This document shows, in pieces, positions 8,701 to 16,486 of a stretch of DNA of 28,398 bases. The position numbers and the translations under genes were made by a program. Each line of letters opens with the position of its first letter. Positions within the stretch are counted from its first letter, which is position 1. The stretch is from Planctomycetota bacterium. GTDB lineage: Bacteria; Planctomycetota; Phycisphaerae; WQYP01. The stretch is taken from NCBI GenBank assembly GCA_021798635.1, contig JAJZGH010000022.1, positions 1 to 28,398 of the forward strand, read 5' to 3'. The notes below the pieces were generated by a model. The model was not told the origin of the DNA. It saw only the letters and a program-made list of their open reading frames with translations, and searched no databases.

Positions 8701-9324
8701 TTTAGATTTAGTTATGTTGAAGGCAAGGTGGATCGCACAAGCTACGGCATGTGCGGGCGGGCAGAAACTTTTTGGGTTGTAAATAACGAGGCGAGAGGAT
8801 CTGTAATCAATAGCAAATGGAAATTGTCCGAGAACATCTCCTCCGATGGAGCCGATTTCGATTTGGTGCACCGGATTTCTAACCTTCGAAAGCCCGGCGG
8901 TTCCAATACAATCGTTCTCGAAGATAATTGGGCCGAGTTGGAGCCGACTGATTCTTCGGATATCAATCCGGTGGCCCTTCCACATCATGTGCAATTGCAG
9001 TGCCACCGGCAAGCGATATTGGTTCGCCAGCCGCCGATCGATAAACGACGCCCTTGCCCCGGTATCAATAATGAACCGCCCTAAAAACTTGCCGTTGATT
9101 TTTATTGCGGATGTGATCGGAACGCCATTTACGAGGGTAAATGGTATGGAAACCTCGGCTTTGCCCTTTGGGAATATCAAAATATCCGCATGCCGCGTGG
9201 CCGATGCAAGGGCGACGGCAGCGGGCGTATTGGCCTTGATTGGTACCGCATGTGCTGCAAGCACCGGCAGTATGCACAGAACCCCACCGATGAAAATAGC
9301 GAGCCGTCTCACGTGGACTACCAT
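5776..9324 (-). CDS. Secreted two-lobed aspartic protease fused to about 24 ankyrin repeats
   Basis: The product has 1182 residues. Residues 1-27 are a signal peptide. Residues about 60-182 form one pepsin/retropepsin-like lobe with 'IIDTGA' (D87-T88-G89) and 'GGDVLG' at 161-166, followed by 'FAIDY'. Residues about 215-345 form a second lobe with 'CPDTGT' (D239-T240-G241) and 'VVGGRFLRNYRLTFDY'. Each lobe thus has its own DTG plus a hydrophobic-Gly motif, as in a covalently joined dimer. Residues 364-1168 are 24 ankyrin repeats of 33-35 residues (G-TPLM-AA--G----V--LL--GA-VN type). A short basic tail ends the protein. The start at 9324 has GGAGGAA 6 bases upstream. It stands alone on the minus strand, divergent from the decarboxylase gene. 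A role in regulated or substrate-docked proteolysis in the periplasm is inference; activity is not proven. Confidence 0.85.
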   Translation of the reverse strand: MVVHVRRLAIFIGGVLCILPVLAAHAVPIKANTPAAVALASATRHADILIFPKGKAEVSIPFTLVNGVPITSAIKINGKFLGRFIIDTGARASFIDRRLANQYRLPVALQLHMMWKGHRIDIRRISRLQLGPIIFENDCIGTAGLSKVRNPVHQIEIGSIGGDVLGQFPFAIDYRSSRLVIYNPKSFCPPAHAVACAIHLAFNITKSKSGARAAKLFFRFGVPIVSGMVNGRHVPICPDTGTTFPAGLMPMFIHKHPMLVNWQHFIQFIRDVQLRGQMFGTHNATVSIFGQRIDHPDQVCAIAASPWQLAQEKFTDPALVVGGRFLRNYRLTFDYAAKKMWVQRNPPLSYQAQLADGLNPNQSDPTGETPLMHAGFQGDLVGVTALLHAGANPLAKDKSGHSVLDYAAMGGNSEIVKLLLAGATKREVNSDANGWTAIDYAFSGTAGVTTWDQLVKAGANINPGPNPAMTPLIAALQYDNMAAVRWLVKHGANVNAANSQRETPLSLAVFSGNYPALRLLRQHGAVLDTKDPHVGSPLFAAAAGGHVAMVKLLLSEAGTDFTVNGRNSFGETPLMLAAAKGHIATAKFLLRHGADVGAAAPARENQTALLFAAQHEQPKMLNLLIRHGANVNAANSLGATALMVAAAKANVRDVLALLRAGANVNAHSANDASVLEMGAASGCGKIVKILLSHGAKANVADSSGFTPLMTAAEMNGPTAVLALIQAGADVNVTAVGEAGSDALDYAAQAGNPKVVEMLLQHGANANATNLQGTTPLMGAAAGGNAAIVQALVKAGANVDAAGPLGQTPLMIAASAGNFRIAQVLINVGAKVGLEAAGKYAMDALDFAARKGAWRIVDLLVRHGAKINSTDSLSRTPLMIATGYGHFRAARVLVTAGASVNVHAPKNYGWTVLEYAAAGGNPRVVDLLVRHGAPVNGTDNLGQTPLMLAASEGHFRVVQVLVNAGADVGLVAAKKHKKNALDFAAASGDWRIVELLVRHGAKVNVPDSVGLTPLMFAAGYDHLRAISALIQAGAKLNLVTTGKDGTDALAYAAGAKQIRAVRLLLEHGANPNVRDSNGLVPLVNAAYYGSIGTASALVNAGANVNLADRYGMTPLDYACLAKHPSAMVALLLKAGANPKLKDKKGRNALYYARKSGSAKAVALVQAAIGQTIAPPASRKQAAK
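6106..6921 (-). repeat. Four tandem 204-bp units coding for paired ankyrin repeats
   Basis: Residues 802-1073 of the ankyrin protein consist of four consecutive 68-residue units (6718-6921, 6514-6717, 6310-6513, 6106-6309). Each is a 33-residue 'TPLM' repeat followed by a 35-residue repeat of 'ALDFAA' type (variants TVLEYAA and ALAYAA). The same pair also occurs once earlier, at residues 701-768. The higher-order period implies growth by duplication of repeat pairs. The units have diverged at the DNA level, so this is not a recent perfect array. Confidence 0.75.
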
Positions 9325-9427
9325 TGCACGTTCCTCCGCAGGGTCATGCGTCGTGGACGTTCGCCGCAGACGCCACGCGACAACCGCCGATCAATCTAAT
9401 ACTGTTGGCATGATAATCCCGAAGTTC

Positions 9428-9464
9428 CCCCGTTGCCACGCGGCCATGGCGGTGCGGGGTTTTT
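9428..9464 (+). terminator. Imperfect GC-rich hairpin followed by T5
   Basis: CCCCG (9428-9432) pairs with CGGGG (9455-9459), extended by a few G-U and G-C pairs across a one-base bulge, and TTTTT follows at 9460-9464. It points in the plus direction inside the divergent region between the ankyrin gene and the decarboxylase gene. No plus-strand gene lies upstream of it for over 9 kb. If real it would act in a leader rather than at a gene end. Chance occurrence is possible. Confidence 0.3.
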
Positions 9465-9498
9465 ACGCTTAAAATGCGTCGACTTGATTGCTGGACGG

Positions 9499-9534
9499 CC
9501 GGATCAGGAAAGTCATGGCGCATGACTGATCCGG
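9499..9534 (+). promoter_or_regulatory. Bulged hairpin in the leader of the decarboxylase gene
   Basis: CCGGATCA (9499-9506) pairs with TGATCCGG (9527-9534). Inside it GTCATG (9512-9517) pairs with CATGAC (9521-9526) around a GCG loop. The only unpaired stretch is a one-sided GGAAA bulge (9507-9511). The 14 paired bases end 18 nt before the AAAGGAAA ribosome site of the downstream gene. An RNA leader element or an operator are both possible. Confidence 0.45.
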
Positions 9535-9567
9535 TCGATGAAAGTACGCCATAAAGGAAAGCAGAGC

Positions 9568-10554
9568 ATGAAATTCGAAATTCCCGCCAGTTGCCGCACG
9601 GAGCCGATGAAGGTACTTTTGACGGGTGCCGCCGGTTTTCTCGGATCACATCTGGCGGAAGCGCTGGTGGGCATGGGGCATGACGTAACCGGTGTGGATT
9701 CCCTGATTACCGGCGCACGGGAGAATTTGCGGAGCCTGGAAAATAATCCGCACTTCAAACTTATTGAACATGACCTGGCCGCTGGCCTGCCGGCCGAGGT
9801 TGCCGCCGGCCAATACCAACGAATCTGGCATCTGGCCAGCCCGGCCAGTCCGGTGGGATATGTAAAGCATCAGGTGACCACATTAAAGGTTAATGCGATG
9901 GCAACGATCTCGTTGCTGGAACTGGCGGAACGCTGCAAAGCCCGTATGTTCATCGCTTCAACCAGCGAATGTTATGGCGACCCACTGGAACATCCGCAGC
10001 GGGAAACCTACTGGGGACATGTGAATCCCGTGGGTATGCGCAGCATGTACGATGAAGCCAAGCGCTTCATGGAAGCCGCCACCATGGCCTATCATCGCGA
10101 GCGCGGCGTTGATACCCGCATTGTCCGAATTTTCAATACCTACGGCCCCCGTCTGGCGATTGACGACGGGCGCGTGGTCGTGGCGTTTATCAAGCAGTCG
10201 CTGAAAGGCGAGCCGCTGACGGTGCAGGGTGACGGTTCACAAACCCGATCTTTATGCTATGTGGAGGATGAAATTCGCGGTTTTATCATGCTGATGGAAT
10301 CGCAACCGTATCATTTGCCGGTGAATATCGGAAATCCCGATGAAGTCACGGTGCTGCAATTGGCCGAGGAAATCCGGGAGCTGGTCGGATCGAAAAGCGA
10401 AATCATTCACATGCCTCTGCCGCCGGATGATCCACGGCAGCGCTGCCCGGATATCACGCTGGCAAAAAAACTGCTGCAATGGTCGCCGACAGTGCATCGC
10501 CGCGATGGCCTTAAACGGACGATTGAATATTATCGAAAAAAGATTCAGGCCTGA
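9568..10554 (+). CDS. uxs: UDP-glucuronate decarboxylase (UDP-xylose synthase), SDR family
   Basis: It converts UDP-glucuronate to UDP-xylose using bound NAD, supplying xylose for surface polysaccharide. The Rossmann motif is GAAGFLG at residues 20-26. 'LASPASPVGY' (89-98), 'STSECYGDP' (131-139), the catalytic Y161-x3-K165 in 'MRSMYDEAKR', and 'RIFNTYGPR' are the marks that separate this group from other extended SDR sugar enzymes. The 328-residue length is typical of the single-domain soluble form. I choose ATG 9568 because AAAGGAAA lies 7 bases upstream. An ATG at 9607 (MKVLLTG) is a possible later start with a too-close GGAG. The in-frame ATG at 9538 overlaps the leader hairpin region. It converges on dut and stands alone on its strand. 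A related 4,6-dehydratase is the main alternative. Confidence 0.88.
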   Translation: MKFEIPASCRTEPMKVLLTGAAGFLGSHLAEALVGMGHDVTGVDSLITGARENLRSLENNPHFKLIEHDLAAGLPAEVAAGQYQRIWHLASPASPVGYVKHQVTTLKVNAMATISLLELAERCKARMFIASTSECYGDPLEHPQRETYWGHVNPVGMRSMYDEAKRFMEAATMAYHRERGVDTRIVRIFNTYGPRLAIDDGRVVVAFIKQSLKGEPLTVQGDGSQTRSLCYVEDEIRGFIMLMESQPYHLPVNIGNPDEVTVLQLAEEIRELVGSKSEIIHMPLPPDDPRQRCPDITLAKKLLQWSPTVHRRDGLKRTIEYYRKKIQA

Positions 10555-10590
10555 GTTCCGCTGCAAGTGCTGAAATATTTTCTCGGTTTC

Positions 10591-10622
10591 CTCTGCCGCC
10601 GAACACGCCACCACCGGCAGAG
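10591..10622. repeat. Inverted repeat between convergent uxs and dut
   Basis: CTCTGCCG (10591-10598) and CGGCAGAG (10615-10622) form a perfect 8-bp stem with a 16-base loop, midway between two genes that end toward each other. No T-run follows on either strand. It may still serve as a 3' end or block read-through in both directions. Confidence 0.4.
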
Positions 10623-10682
10623 CCGGCGGCTATGTGGGGCATGGTAAGCCGGATTTTGCGGAAGTTGTTGACGGCCCGTTTC

Positions 10683-11144
10683 TTAATGTCCGGTACTTCC
10701 GAAGCCGCCCGTACCGCGGGTGGTTGATGACAGATGCTCGGGCGAATCCACTTGCTGCCAGGCGGCGCGCGTGACGGGGGCGACGACCATCTGGGCGATG
10801 CGCATGCCGCGGGTTACAGTAAATAGCTCGGAACCCAGATTAATCATAATAATTTTAAGTTCTCCGCGATAATCCGCGTCAATGGTGCCGGGGGCGTTGG
10901 GCAACGTGATTCCATTTTTTAACGCCAATCCGGAGCGCGGTCGAATTTGGGCTTCATGGCCATCGGGAATCGCCATGACAAAACCGCAAGGGATCAAGAC
11001 ACGTTGCTGCGGAGCAATGGTAACCGGCTCAACCACTGCCGCCTGCAAATCCATGCCGGCACTGTGAAGCGTCTGATAGGATGGATTATCCAGTCCTCTG
11101 CCGTGGGGCAGCCAGGCGATTTGAATGGTTATATGATCGTGCAC
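10683..11144 (-). CDS. dut: dUTP diphosphatase (dUTPase)
   Basis: It hydrolyses dUTP to dUMP and diphosphate, keeping uracil out of DNA. All five motifs of the trimeric family are visible in order: [16 protein letters not shown], a third motif with [16 protein letters not shown], and the C-terminal glycine-rich [11 protein letters not shown] place the start at GTG 11144, giving 153 residues, the usual length. GGAG lies 7 bases upstream. The longer reading from 11261 would overlap the upstream gene by 76 bases and add 39 residues without family resemblance. It is the last gene of the run glyA, amidotransferase, dut, 41 bases after its neighbour. Confidence 0.95.
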   Translation of the reverse strand: MHDHITIQIAWLPHGRGLDNPSYQTLHSAGMDLQAAVVEPVTIAPQQRVLIPCGFVMAIPDGHEAQIRPRSGLALKNGITLPNAPGTIDADYRGELKIIMINLGSELFTVTRGMRIAQMVVAPVTRAAWQQVDSPEHLSSTTRGTGGFGSTGH

Positions 11145-11185
11145 GTGCCAACTCCAGTTATCCAAATGACGGGCGACTTGAAAAA

Positions 11186-11908
11186 TTATTCCACCAACGC
11201 TAGCCACCGGGAGAATACTTCCCCCGCGAGGCGTTCCAGCGATGCGCCATAACGCGGCCACTGATTCACAATTTCCTGTCCTGATATTCCCGCCTGATCC
11301 AATTCGGTGCGAAATTCCTGAATCATGCGGTCAATCTGGGGATAGGTCAGTTCCAGATGACACAGCAGGCCATAAGCGTTTTCTCCGTACCGAAAGGCTT
11401 GGAGAGCCGTTAAATCAGACCGCAACAGCGGGACGGCTCCGCCGGGCAGGTCAAAAATATCGCCGTGCCAGTGCATGGCCATAAAGCTATCCGGCAATGC
11501 ATCAAACAGTTTATCTGCGCGGGCACCGGGCAATTTAGAAACTTCATGCCAGCCAATTTCTTTGCGCGGTCCGGAAAATACTTTGGCTCCCAGTGCCGCC
11601 GCCAATAGCTGACTGCCCAGGCACACGCCCAGGATTGGCTTGCCATGTTCTATCGCCCGTGTAATAAGTTGCAATTCGTCTGGAATAAAGCCGTACTGGG
11701 TGTGTTCATAAACGCTCATGGGGCCGCCCATGACAATCAGGCCGGCAAAGTCGCCCAGGTCATCGGGAACGCTTTGACCGGCAAAGACTTCCACGGTCAC
11801 AGACGCGCGGTTCGCGCGCTGCAAAGCGGCGGCGATATTTCCCGCGTGTTCACTTGCCGCGTGCTGAAGAATCAGAATTTCGCCGTTCACAAAAGTTCCA
11901 GTTGGCAT
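11186..11908 (-). CDS. Class I glutamine amidotransferase (GMP-synthase-like, stand-alone)
   Basis: This 240-residue single-domain protein has the class I amidotransferase fold. The nucleophile Cys96 sits in '[10 protein letters not shown]', and the His184/Glu186 pair sits in 'LLCHLELT' in place of the common QFHPE. The oxyanion strand is '[11 protein letters not shown]'. It has no synthetase domain, unlike GuaA. Such proteins may release ammonia from glutamine or act on gamma-glutamyl compounds; the substrate is not evident. The ATG at 11908 overlaps the glyA stop as TAATG, which suggests translational coupling. The frame is open to 11965 but that would lie inside glyA. A GTG six codons later, with GGAA upstream, is another possible start. 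Confidence 0.8.
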   Translation of the reverse strand: MPTGTFVNGEILILQHAASEHAGNIAAALQRANRASVTVEVFAGQSVPDDLGDFAGLIVMGGPMSVYEHTQYGFIPDELQLITRAIEHGKPILGVCLGSQLLAAALGAKVFSGPRKEIGWHEVSKLPGARADKLFDALPDSFMAMHWHGDIFDLPGGAVPLLRSDLTALQAFRYGENAYGLLCHLELTYPQIDRMIQEFRTELDQAGISGQEIVNQWPRYGASLERLAGEVFSRWLALVE

Positions 11909-13209
11909 TACCGTGCGGCAACGGAGGCCGGTTCCCGCGTCTGCTTCGCTGCGGCTACATTGCACTCCAGATGCGGCAACGGATATTGCCGGGTGAATTC
12001 GGCAACCTCCCCGCGAATGCGGCCCAGAGTTTTTTCATCACCGGCGCTCGATGCGGCGCGATCAAACCATTCGGCGACTTTTTTCATCTCCGGTTCTTTG
12101 AGGCCGCGGGTGGTTAACGCGGGCGTGCCCACACGAATACCCGACGTTTCCATGGCTTTGCGGGTATCAAATGGAACCATATTCTTATTGACAATAATGC
12201 CGGCTGCCTGCAACCATTGTTCAACGGCCGCGCCTGTAAGATTGGCGTCTTTCGTGCGCAGATCAATGAGCATGAGATGATTGTCGGTACCGCCGGAGAC
12301 CAGACGATACCCACGACGGGTTAATTCCTCGGCCAGCACTTGCGCGTTCTTGATAATCTGCTGACAATAGATTGTGAATTCCGGTTTTAGCGCCTCACCA
12401 AAGGCGACAGCTTTGGCCGCGATAATGTGCATCAAGGGACCGCCCTGCAAGCCCGGGAATACGGCGGAGTCTATTTTCTTCGCCCAGTCCGCCTTGCACA
12501 GGGTCATGCCGGAGCGCGGGCCGCGCAGTGTTTTATGGGTGGTGGTGGTGACGAACTCCGCATGGGGTACGGGGGACGGATGCAGGCCTGTGGCGACAAG
12601 CCCGGCAAAGTGCGCCATATCCGCCATCTGCAGCGCACCAACTTCATGCGCAATTTCCGCAAAGGCCGCAAAATCCCAGACACGGGGATAGGCGCTGGCA
12701 CCGGTGATAATTAATTTCGGTTTATGTTCCAGCGCCAGCTTGCGTACCTGAGCCAAGTCGATGCGTTCGGTTTTGGGGTCCAGTGTGTAATGCACCGCTT
12801 TGAACCATTTGCCGGAAAGATTCACGGACTTGCCGTGCGTGAGGTGGCCGCCATGATCCAAATGCAAACCTAGAATGGTATCACCCGGGGTCAGAGCCGC
12901 CAAGAATACCGCCTGATTGGCTTGAGAACCGGAATGCGGTTGAACATTGGCGTGGTCGCAACCAAACAATTGCTTGGCACGATCGCGGGCAAGATTTTCA
13001 ACAACGTCCACATATTGGCAGCCGCCGTAGTAGCGCTTACCGGGATACCCTTCGGCATACTTATTGGTTAACGGCGTAGCCGCGGCGGCCATGACGGCTG
13101 GGGAAACGTGATTTTCGCTGGCAATAAGTTCCAGCGTGGATTCCTGCCGCCCCTGTTCATCACCAATGGCCTGCCAAAGTTCGGGGTCCTGCTTCGCGAT
13201 TGGATTCAT
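11908..13209 (-). CDS. glyA: Serine hydroxymethyltransferase
   Basis: This PLP enzyme interconverts serine and glycine and loads one-carbon units on tetrahydrofolate in the cytoplasm. '[13 protein letters not shown]' near residues 27-39, '[16 protein letters not shown]' at 48-63, 'HSGSQAN' at 92-98 and the PLP lysine K226 in '[12 protein letters not shown]' identify it. The 433-residue length is slightly above the usual 410-420. The ATG at 13209 has GAGG 8 bases upstream. Its first bases form ATGA with the stop of a tiny upstream reading frame. It heads the run with the amidotransferase and dut, behind a promoter at 13261-13290. Confidence 0.97.
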   Translation of the reverse strand: MNPIAKQDPELWQAIGDEQGRQESTLELIASENHVSPAVMAAAATPLTNKYAEGYPGKRYYGGCQYVDVVENLARDRAKQLFGCDHANVQPHSGSQANQAVFLAALTPGDTILGLHLDHGGHLTHGKSVNLSGKWFKAVHYTLDPKTERIDLAQVRKLALEHKPKLIITGASAYPRVWDFAAFAEIAHEVGALQMADMAHFAGLVATGLHPSPVPHAEFVTTTTHKTLRGPRSGMTLCKADWAKKIDSAVFPGLQGGPLMHIIAAKAVAFGEALKPEFTIYCQQIIKNAQVLAEELTRRGYRLVSGGTDNHLMLIDLRTKDANLTGAAVEQWLQAAGIIVNKNMVPFDTRKAMETSGIRVGTPALTTRGLKEPEMKKVAEWFDRAASSAGDEKTLGRIRGEVAEFTRQYPLPHLECNVAAAKQTREPASVAAR

Positions 13210-13232
13210 CTGGGATACCTCAATTCCATCAT
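13206..13232 (-). CDS. Possible 8-codon leader ORF coupled to glyA
   Basis: ATG at 13232 reads MMELRYPR and stops with TGA at 13208-13206, sharing ATGA with the glyA start. An AAAGGA site (13240-13245) stands 7 bases upstream and lies in the loop of a perfect 6-bp hairpin, CGTGCA/TGCACG (13234-13250). The glyA ribosome site lies inside the mini-ORF. The arrangement fits a translated leader that tunes glyA. An ORF this short can arise by chance. Confidence 0.3.
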   Translation of the reverse strand: MMELRYPR

Positions 13233-13260
13233 TCGTGCATCCTTTGCACGTTAAGAGGGA

Positions 13261-13290
13261 ATTATAGCCGCGGAATGCCTCCGATGCGAA
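13261..13290 (-). promoter_or_regulatory. Sigma70-type promoter for glyA
   Basis: On the minus strand TTCGCA (13285-13290) is followed by an 18-base spacer and a perfect TATAAT (13261-13266). The start of transcription would fall near 13254, about 45 bases ahead of glyA, so the leader includes the CGTGCA hairpin and the mini-ORF. Confidence 0.5.
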
Positions 13291-13299
13291 GAGGTTTTA

Positions 13300-16200
13300 T
13301 TAGAAACTCACCGCCGCACCAACCATCAAGGTTTGCGCCATTTGCTTTTTATCACCCATTTGTAATTCATAGTTGGCAAAGACGGTTATACCATGGCAAA
13401 TGCTGCCATTAACCCCCAATCCCATTAAGGCTGAATCGCGTGAAGGTGAACCAGTCTGATACGCAAATGACCCTCCGCCCAAGCCATTGATACTGGAGGT
13501 TATGTCCCGGCCCGAATTCAAGAATTCATGCTGCCAGTAAGCATTGAGGCTTACATTAAGAGTTGGACGGGTCATGGAGGTGTTGTCCTCAAAATAGCGC
13601 GTTGACAGCACGGTATATTGGCCTTGAAAACCGATGAGACTGCGCAGAGAATCAACATGCTGTTGACCTACCGTCAAGGCAATGGGGCTGCCGGTTTCAG
13701 TGAAGCTCCCGATGTCGGCGTGGGTATAACCCAAGCCGCCGGCAGGCCCGATTTTTAGCTGAGAAGTTATCGGGAAGAGGTATCCGCCTAGTGTGGCGGC
13801 ATCGTATTGATTGCCTGTGGGTTCACCCGTAACGGTGGCCGCAGAATTTGGGATACTGATATTGCGGTCAATTTTGTAATCGTTATACGTGTACGACACC
13901 AGGGCATCGACGAAAATATTTTTTTGGCTATAGCCGACGAAGATACCGGGGGAGTAACTTTCGGTGCTTTGGCGGGAACCGGCAGAATCCAAGGTCGTGC
14001 CGGAGTACAACCAGTTGAACATCCCACCGACAAGCAGATATTTGTTGAGCCGGTAATCCACACCGGTTAATACTCCGCCGCTTTCAAGGTGCTGTGCAGA
14101 CTGCGTATCGGTGGTTTGCGGCAAACGGTCTAAAATCAATTCACCGGCGGCAAAGCCGGACCATCTTCCAGCGGCCTGGCCGGAGGAATCTGTATCTGAG
14201 TTATTGATGGCGTCAAGGTAATTGGTCGAATCCGCCGCCATCTGGCCGGTCGAATTCATGGCCGATTCCAGTGATTGGGCAAAGGGGTCCTGCTGGTTGG
14301 TCTGTAAAAGAGATAAACCGCTCATATTAAATCCGGGAGCGGTAAAGCCGTTGGAAATTTCCGAAAATACCTGTTGGTTGGTAAAGATACTGTTTTGGAT
14401 GGATGCATCAGCCATGCCGATGTAATCAGCCGGCGTCATTTCAGCCAGTGTTTGCGCGACCCCTGCGGAAGAAAGCGAACTCATGGAGATAAGAAGATTT
14501 TTTATAGCCGGTGAAATATTCTGATTTTCCGGTGTAAAATTTGCATCGATATATTGTCCGACGGCCTTTTGGTTGGCATTTTTCCCATCCGGACCAAATA
14601 GCGTCTGGACCATTACCGTTACGCCGGTAGAGGTGGTGGTTTCATACAAATCAACCGGAGAAGCGCTTGGCAGTTCGCCGACGGTGACTTTATTAAAGCC
14701 CGTACCGTAAGTTACGCCGCCGGTTTCCATGGATGTTGCGCCCGAAGCCGTTGGCGATAAACCACCGGCTGCGGTAACGCCGGCGGGAGTAGCGCCGGTG
14801 GTGACAATTCTTAGTGTGTCAAAATCATGCAACTGGCCATAGTTAAGCAAATTAGCTGAATTGACAACAAGAATATTGGCGGTTCCATTTAAATTTGCCA
14901 CCGCGGCACCCGCAACCGCCAGTGAGTCAACAGTTATAGCTGCGGAACTTGAGGAGAACGCCACGAGATTCAGCGTGGAATTGGCATCCTGACTGTAGCC
15001 TTTTACGCTGATCGCTTCGGGAGTGGCGGCGGTAATACCCGTGGAAAAAGCATCATAATAGGTGGAAGATTCGAAGGTCGTGGGGGCGGAAGAGGTCCCG
15101 GTGACTGCAACAATTCCGCTGGCCAAAGCGTTTGGTGCCCCGGCCACCAGTGTACCTGCTGAAACATTCGTGCCACCGGTATACGTGTTGGCCCCCGTCA
15201 AAACTTCGGTACCGGTTCCGATTTTATTGAGAATCCCACCCGTGCCGCCGCTGATTCCCCCATCTTGAATGACGCCGCCAAACGAATCGGTTCCCGTGAC
15301 ATCAAGCGTCAGAGCCTGAGACCCAAGCGAGACTGTGCCACCGGTGCCACTAAGGCCCGCAAAAGTCGTGCCGCCGGTAGTTTGGGAAATATCCAGCGTT
15401 CCACCGGACGCGACTGTTACGCCGCTGGATGCTGCGATGCTCCCAGTGCCGGTAAGAGCCAGCGTGCCGCTGGTAACGGTCGTCGCACCGGTGTAGGTAT
15501 TGGTCGCGGAAAGCGTCAGGACACCGCCCGTTGTTGAACTTAAAATGGTCAATCCCCCGGTGCCGCTGAACACGCCGGAAAACAGGTCGCCTTGGCCATC
15601 GGTGTCAATAGTTCCACTGCCGGAATTAAGGGTAATCGCGCGGGCATCAGTAATAGCGGCCGTGGTTTGCAGCGTGCCGCCGCTAAACGTCACGGTCCCA
15701 GCGCCGAGCTGACTATCTGATGAAATGGACAAGGTACCGGCGCTAAGGGTGGTCCCGCCGGTGTAGTTATTATTGGTGCCGGAAAGCACCACCGTGCCGC
15801 CGGGTTGATTAATTACTAAAGCCAGCTTGTTAATCAGGTTGCCAGAAATTGTGCTGGTAACAGCCGCCGCGGTGCCACTGCCGAAGGTCAGGGTAATACC
15901 ACCGGGGGAACCGCCGTCAATATTGCCGGCGATGGTTGAACCGGCGGGTGTTGCCATGGAAGCGGGATCAATGGTTAAATTGGCGGCAGACGTGTTGGTG
16001 TTGGTAATTACCGTACCGGTGGCGGTGACTGAAAGTTGACCAACTGTAAAACTTCCCCCATCAAGATCCGCCGGTAGTCGCGTTGGGGTGCCAATCGTGG
16101 CGTCATAAATGGATCCCGTGGGCGTCCCATTATTGGGGATTCCTGCCGACCAGTTAGCAGCGTCATTCCAGAAACTGTCCGTGGCGCTGCCACCCGACCA

Positions 16201-16347
16201 GGTGGTGGGGGTATCAGCAGCTTGCAGGTTCCCGGAGTAATAACCGGTCGCCATCGCAGCGGCGGCAAGCAGAAGCACGCGGGCCAACTTTCGGCCGGAA
16301 GCCTTGTGCGAAAAATTAGCCGCGCGGAATTTGGAATGCCCAGTCAT
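13300..16347 (-). CDS. Autotransporter with passenger strand repeats and C-terminal beta-barrel
   Basis: This 1015-residue protein is built as a type Va secretion unit. Residues 1-44 are a long signal region (basic stretch, then LARVLLLAAAAMATG, ending near LQAAD). The 'TTWSGG...FWNDAANWSAG' segment opens the passenger. Three autotransporter-associated beta-strand repeats with 'NxYTGGTT...GTL' pattern lie near residues 184-230, 274-320 and 380-420, in Gly/Thr/Ser-rich sequence. A linker with 'SISPAIKNLL'-like helices follows ('PADYIGMADASIQNS'). From about 726 to the end lies a barrel with alternating aromatic strands, ending in 'MVGAAVSF' with the terminal Phe typical of outer-membrane proteins. 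The start at 16347 has GGAGG 8 bases upstream; the open frame extends to 16422 without a site. The passenger function is unknown. Stop at 13300 lies just upstream of the glyA promoter. Confidence 0.85.
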   Translation of the reverse strand: MTGHSKFRAANFSHKASGRKLARVLLLAAAAMATGYYSGNLQAADTPTTWSGGSATDSFWNDAANWSAGIPNNGTPTGSIYDATIGTPTRLPADLDGGSFTVGQLSVTATGTVITNTNTSAANLTIDPASMATPAGSTIAGNIDGGSPGGITLTFGSGTAAAVTSTISGNLINKLALVINQPGGTVVLSGTNNNYTGGTTLSAGTLSISSDSQLGAGTVTFSGGTLQTTAAITDARAITLNSGSGTIDTDGQGDLFSGVFSGTGGLTILSSTTGGVLTLSATNTYTGATTVTSGTLALTGTGSIAASSGVTVASGGTLDISQTTGGTTFAGLSGTGGTVSLGSQALTLDVTGTDSFGGVIQDGGISGGTGGILNKIGTGTEVLTGANTYTGGTNVSAGTLVAGAPNALASGIVAVTGTSSAPTTFESSTYYDAFSTGITAATPEAISVKGYSQDANSTLNLVAFSSSSAAITVDSLAVAGAAVANLNGTANILVVNSANLLNYGQLHDFDTLRIVTTGATPAGVTAAGGLSPTASGATSMETGGVTYGTGFNKVTVGELPSASPVDLYETTTSTGVTVMVQTLFGPDGKNANQKAVGQYIDANFTPENQNISPAIKNLLISMSSLSSAGVAQTLAEMTPADYIGMADASIQNSIFTNQQVFSEISNGFTAPGFNMSGLSLLQTNQQDPFAQSLESAMNSTGQMAADSTNYLDAINNSDTDSSGQAAGRWSGFAAGELILDRLPQTTDTQSAQHLESGGVLTGVDYRLNKYLLVGGMFNWLYSGTTLDSAGSRQSTESYSPGIFVGYSQKNIFVDALVSYTYNDYKIDRNISIPNSAATVTGEPTGNQYDAATLGGYLFPITSQLKIGPAGGLGYTHADIGSFTETGSPIALTVGQQHVDSLRSLIGFQGQYTVLSTRYFEDNTSMTRPTLNVSLNAYWQHEFLNSGRDITSSINGLGGGSFAYQTGSPSRDSALMGLGVNGSICHGITVFANYELQMGDKKQMAQTLMVGAAVSF

Positions 16348-16427
16348 AAAAAATACCTCCACAAAAATCCTACGAACCTGCCGGGAGAAGAGCTGTAAAG
16401 AATAACATAATCTTTCCCGCAAAGCGG

Positions 16428-16457
16428 CTTATAACTCCAATATGGCCTACAAGTCAA
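16428..16457 (-). promoter_or_regulatory. Promoter for the autotransporter gene
   Basis: TTGACT (16452-16457) and TATAAG (16428-16433) are separated by 18 bases on the minus strand. Transcription would begin near 16421, giving a leader of about 75 bases to the start at 16347. It stands back to back with the plus-strand promoter at 16487-16516. Confidence 0.55.
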
Positions 16458-16486
16458 TGGGTATAAGGTTATGCGGCATTTTTATC

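Noticed and set aside
8161..9084. 307-codon plus-strand frame opposite the protease part of the ankyrin protein
   Set aside because: It is a shadow of the minus-strand gene, with no ribosome site and no domain; the minus reading has a signal peptide and conserved DTG motifs.
11645..12280. 211-codon plus-strand frame across the amidotransferase and glyA
   Set aside because: Spans two well-supported minus-strand genes; shadow.
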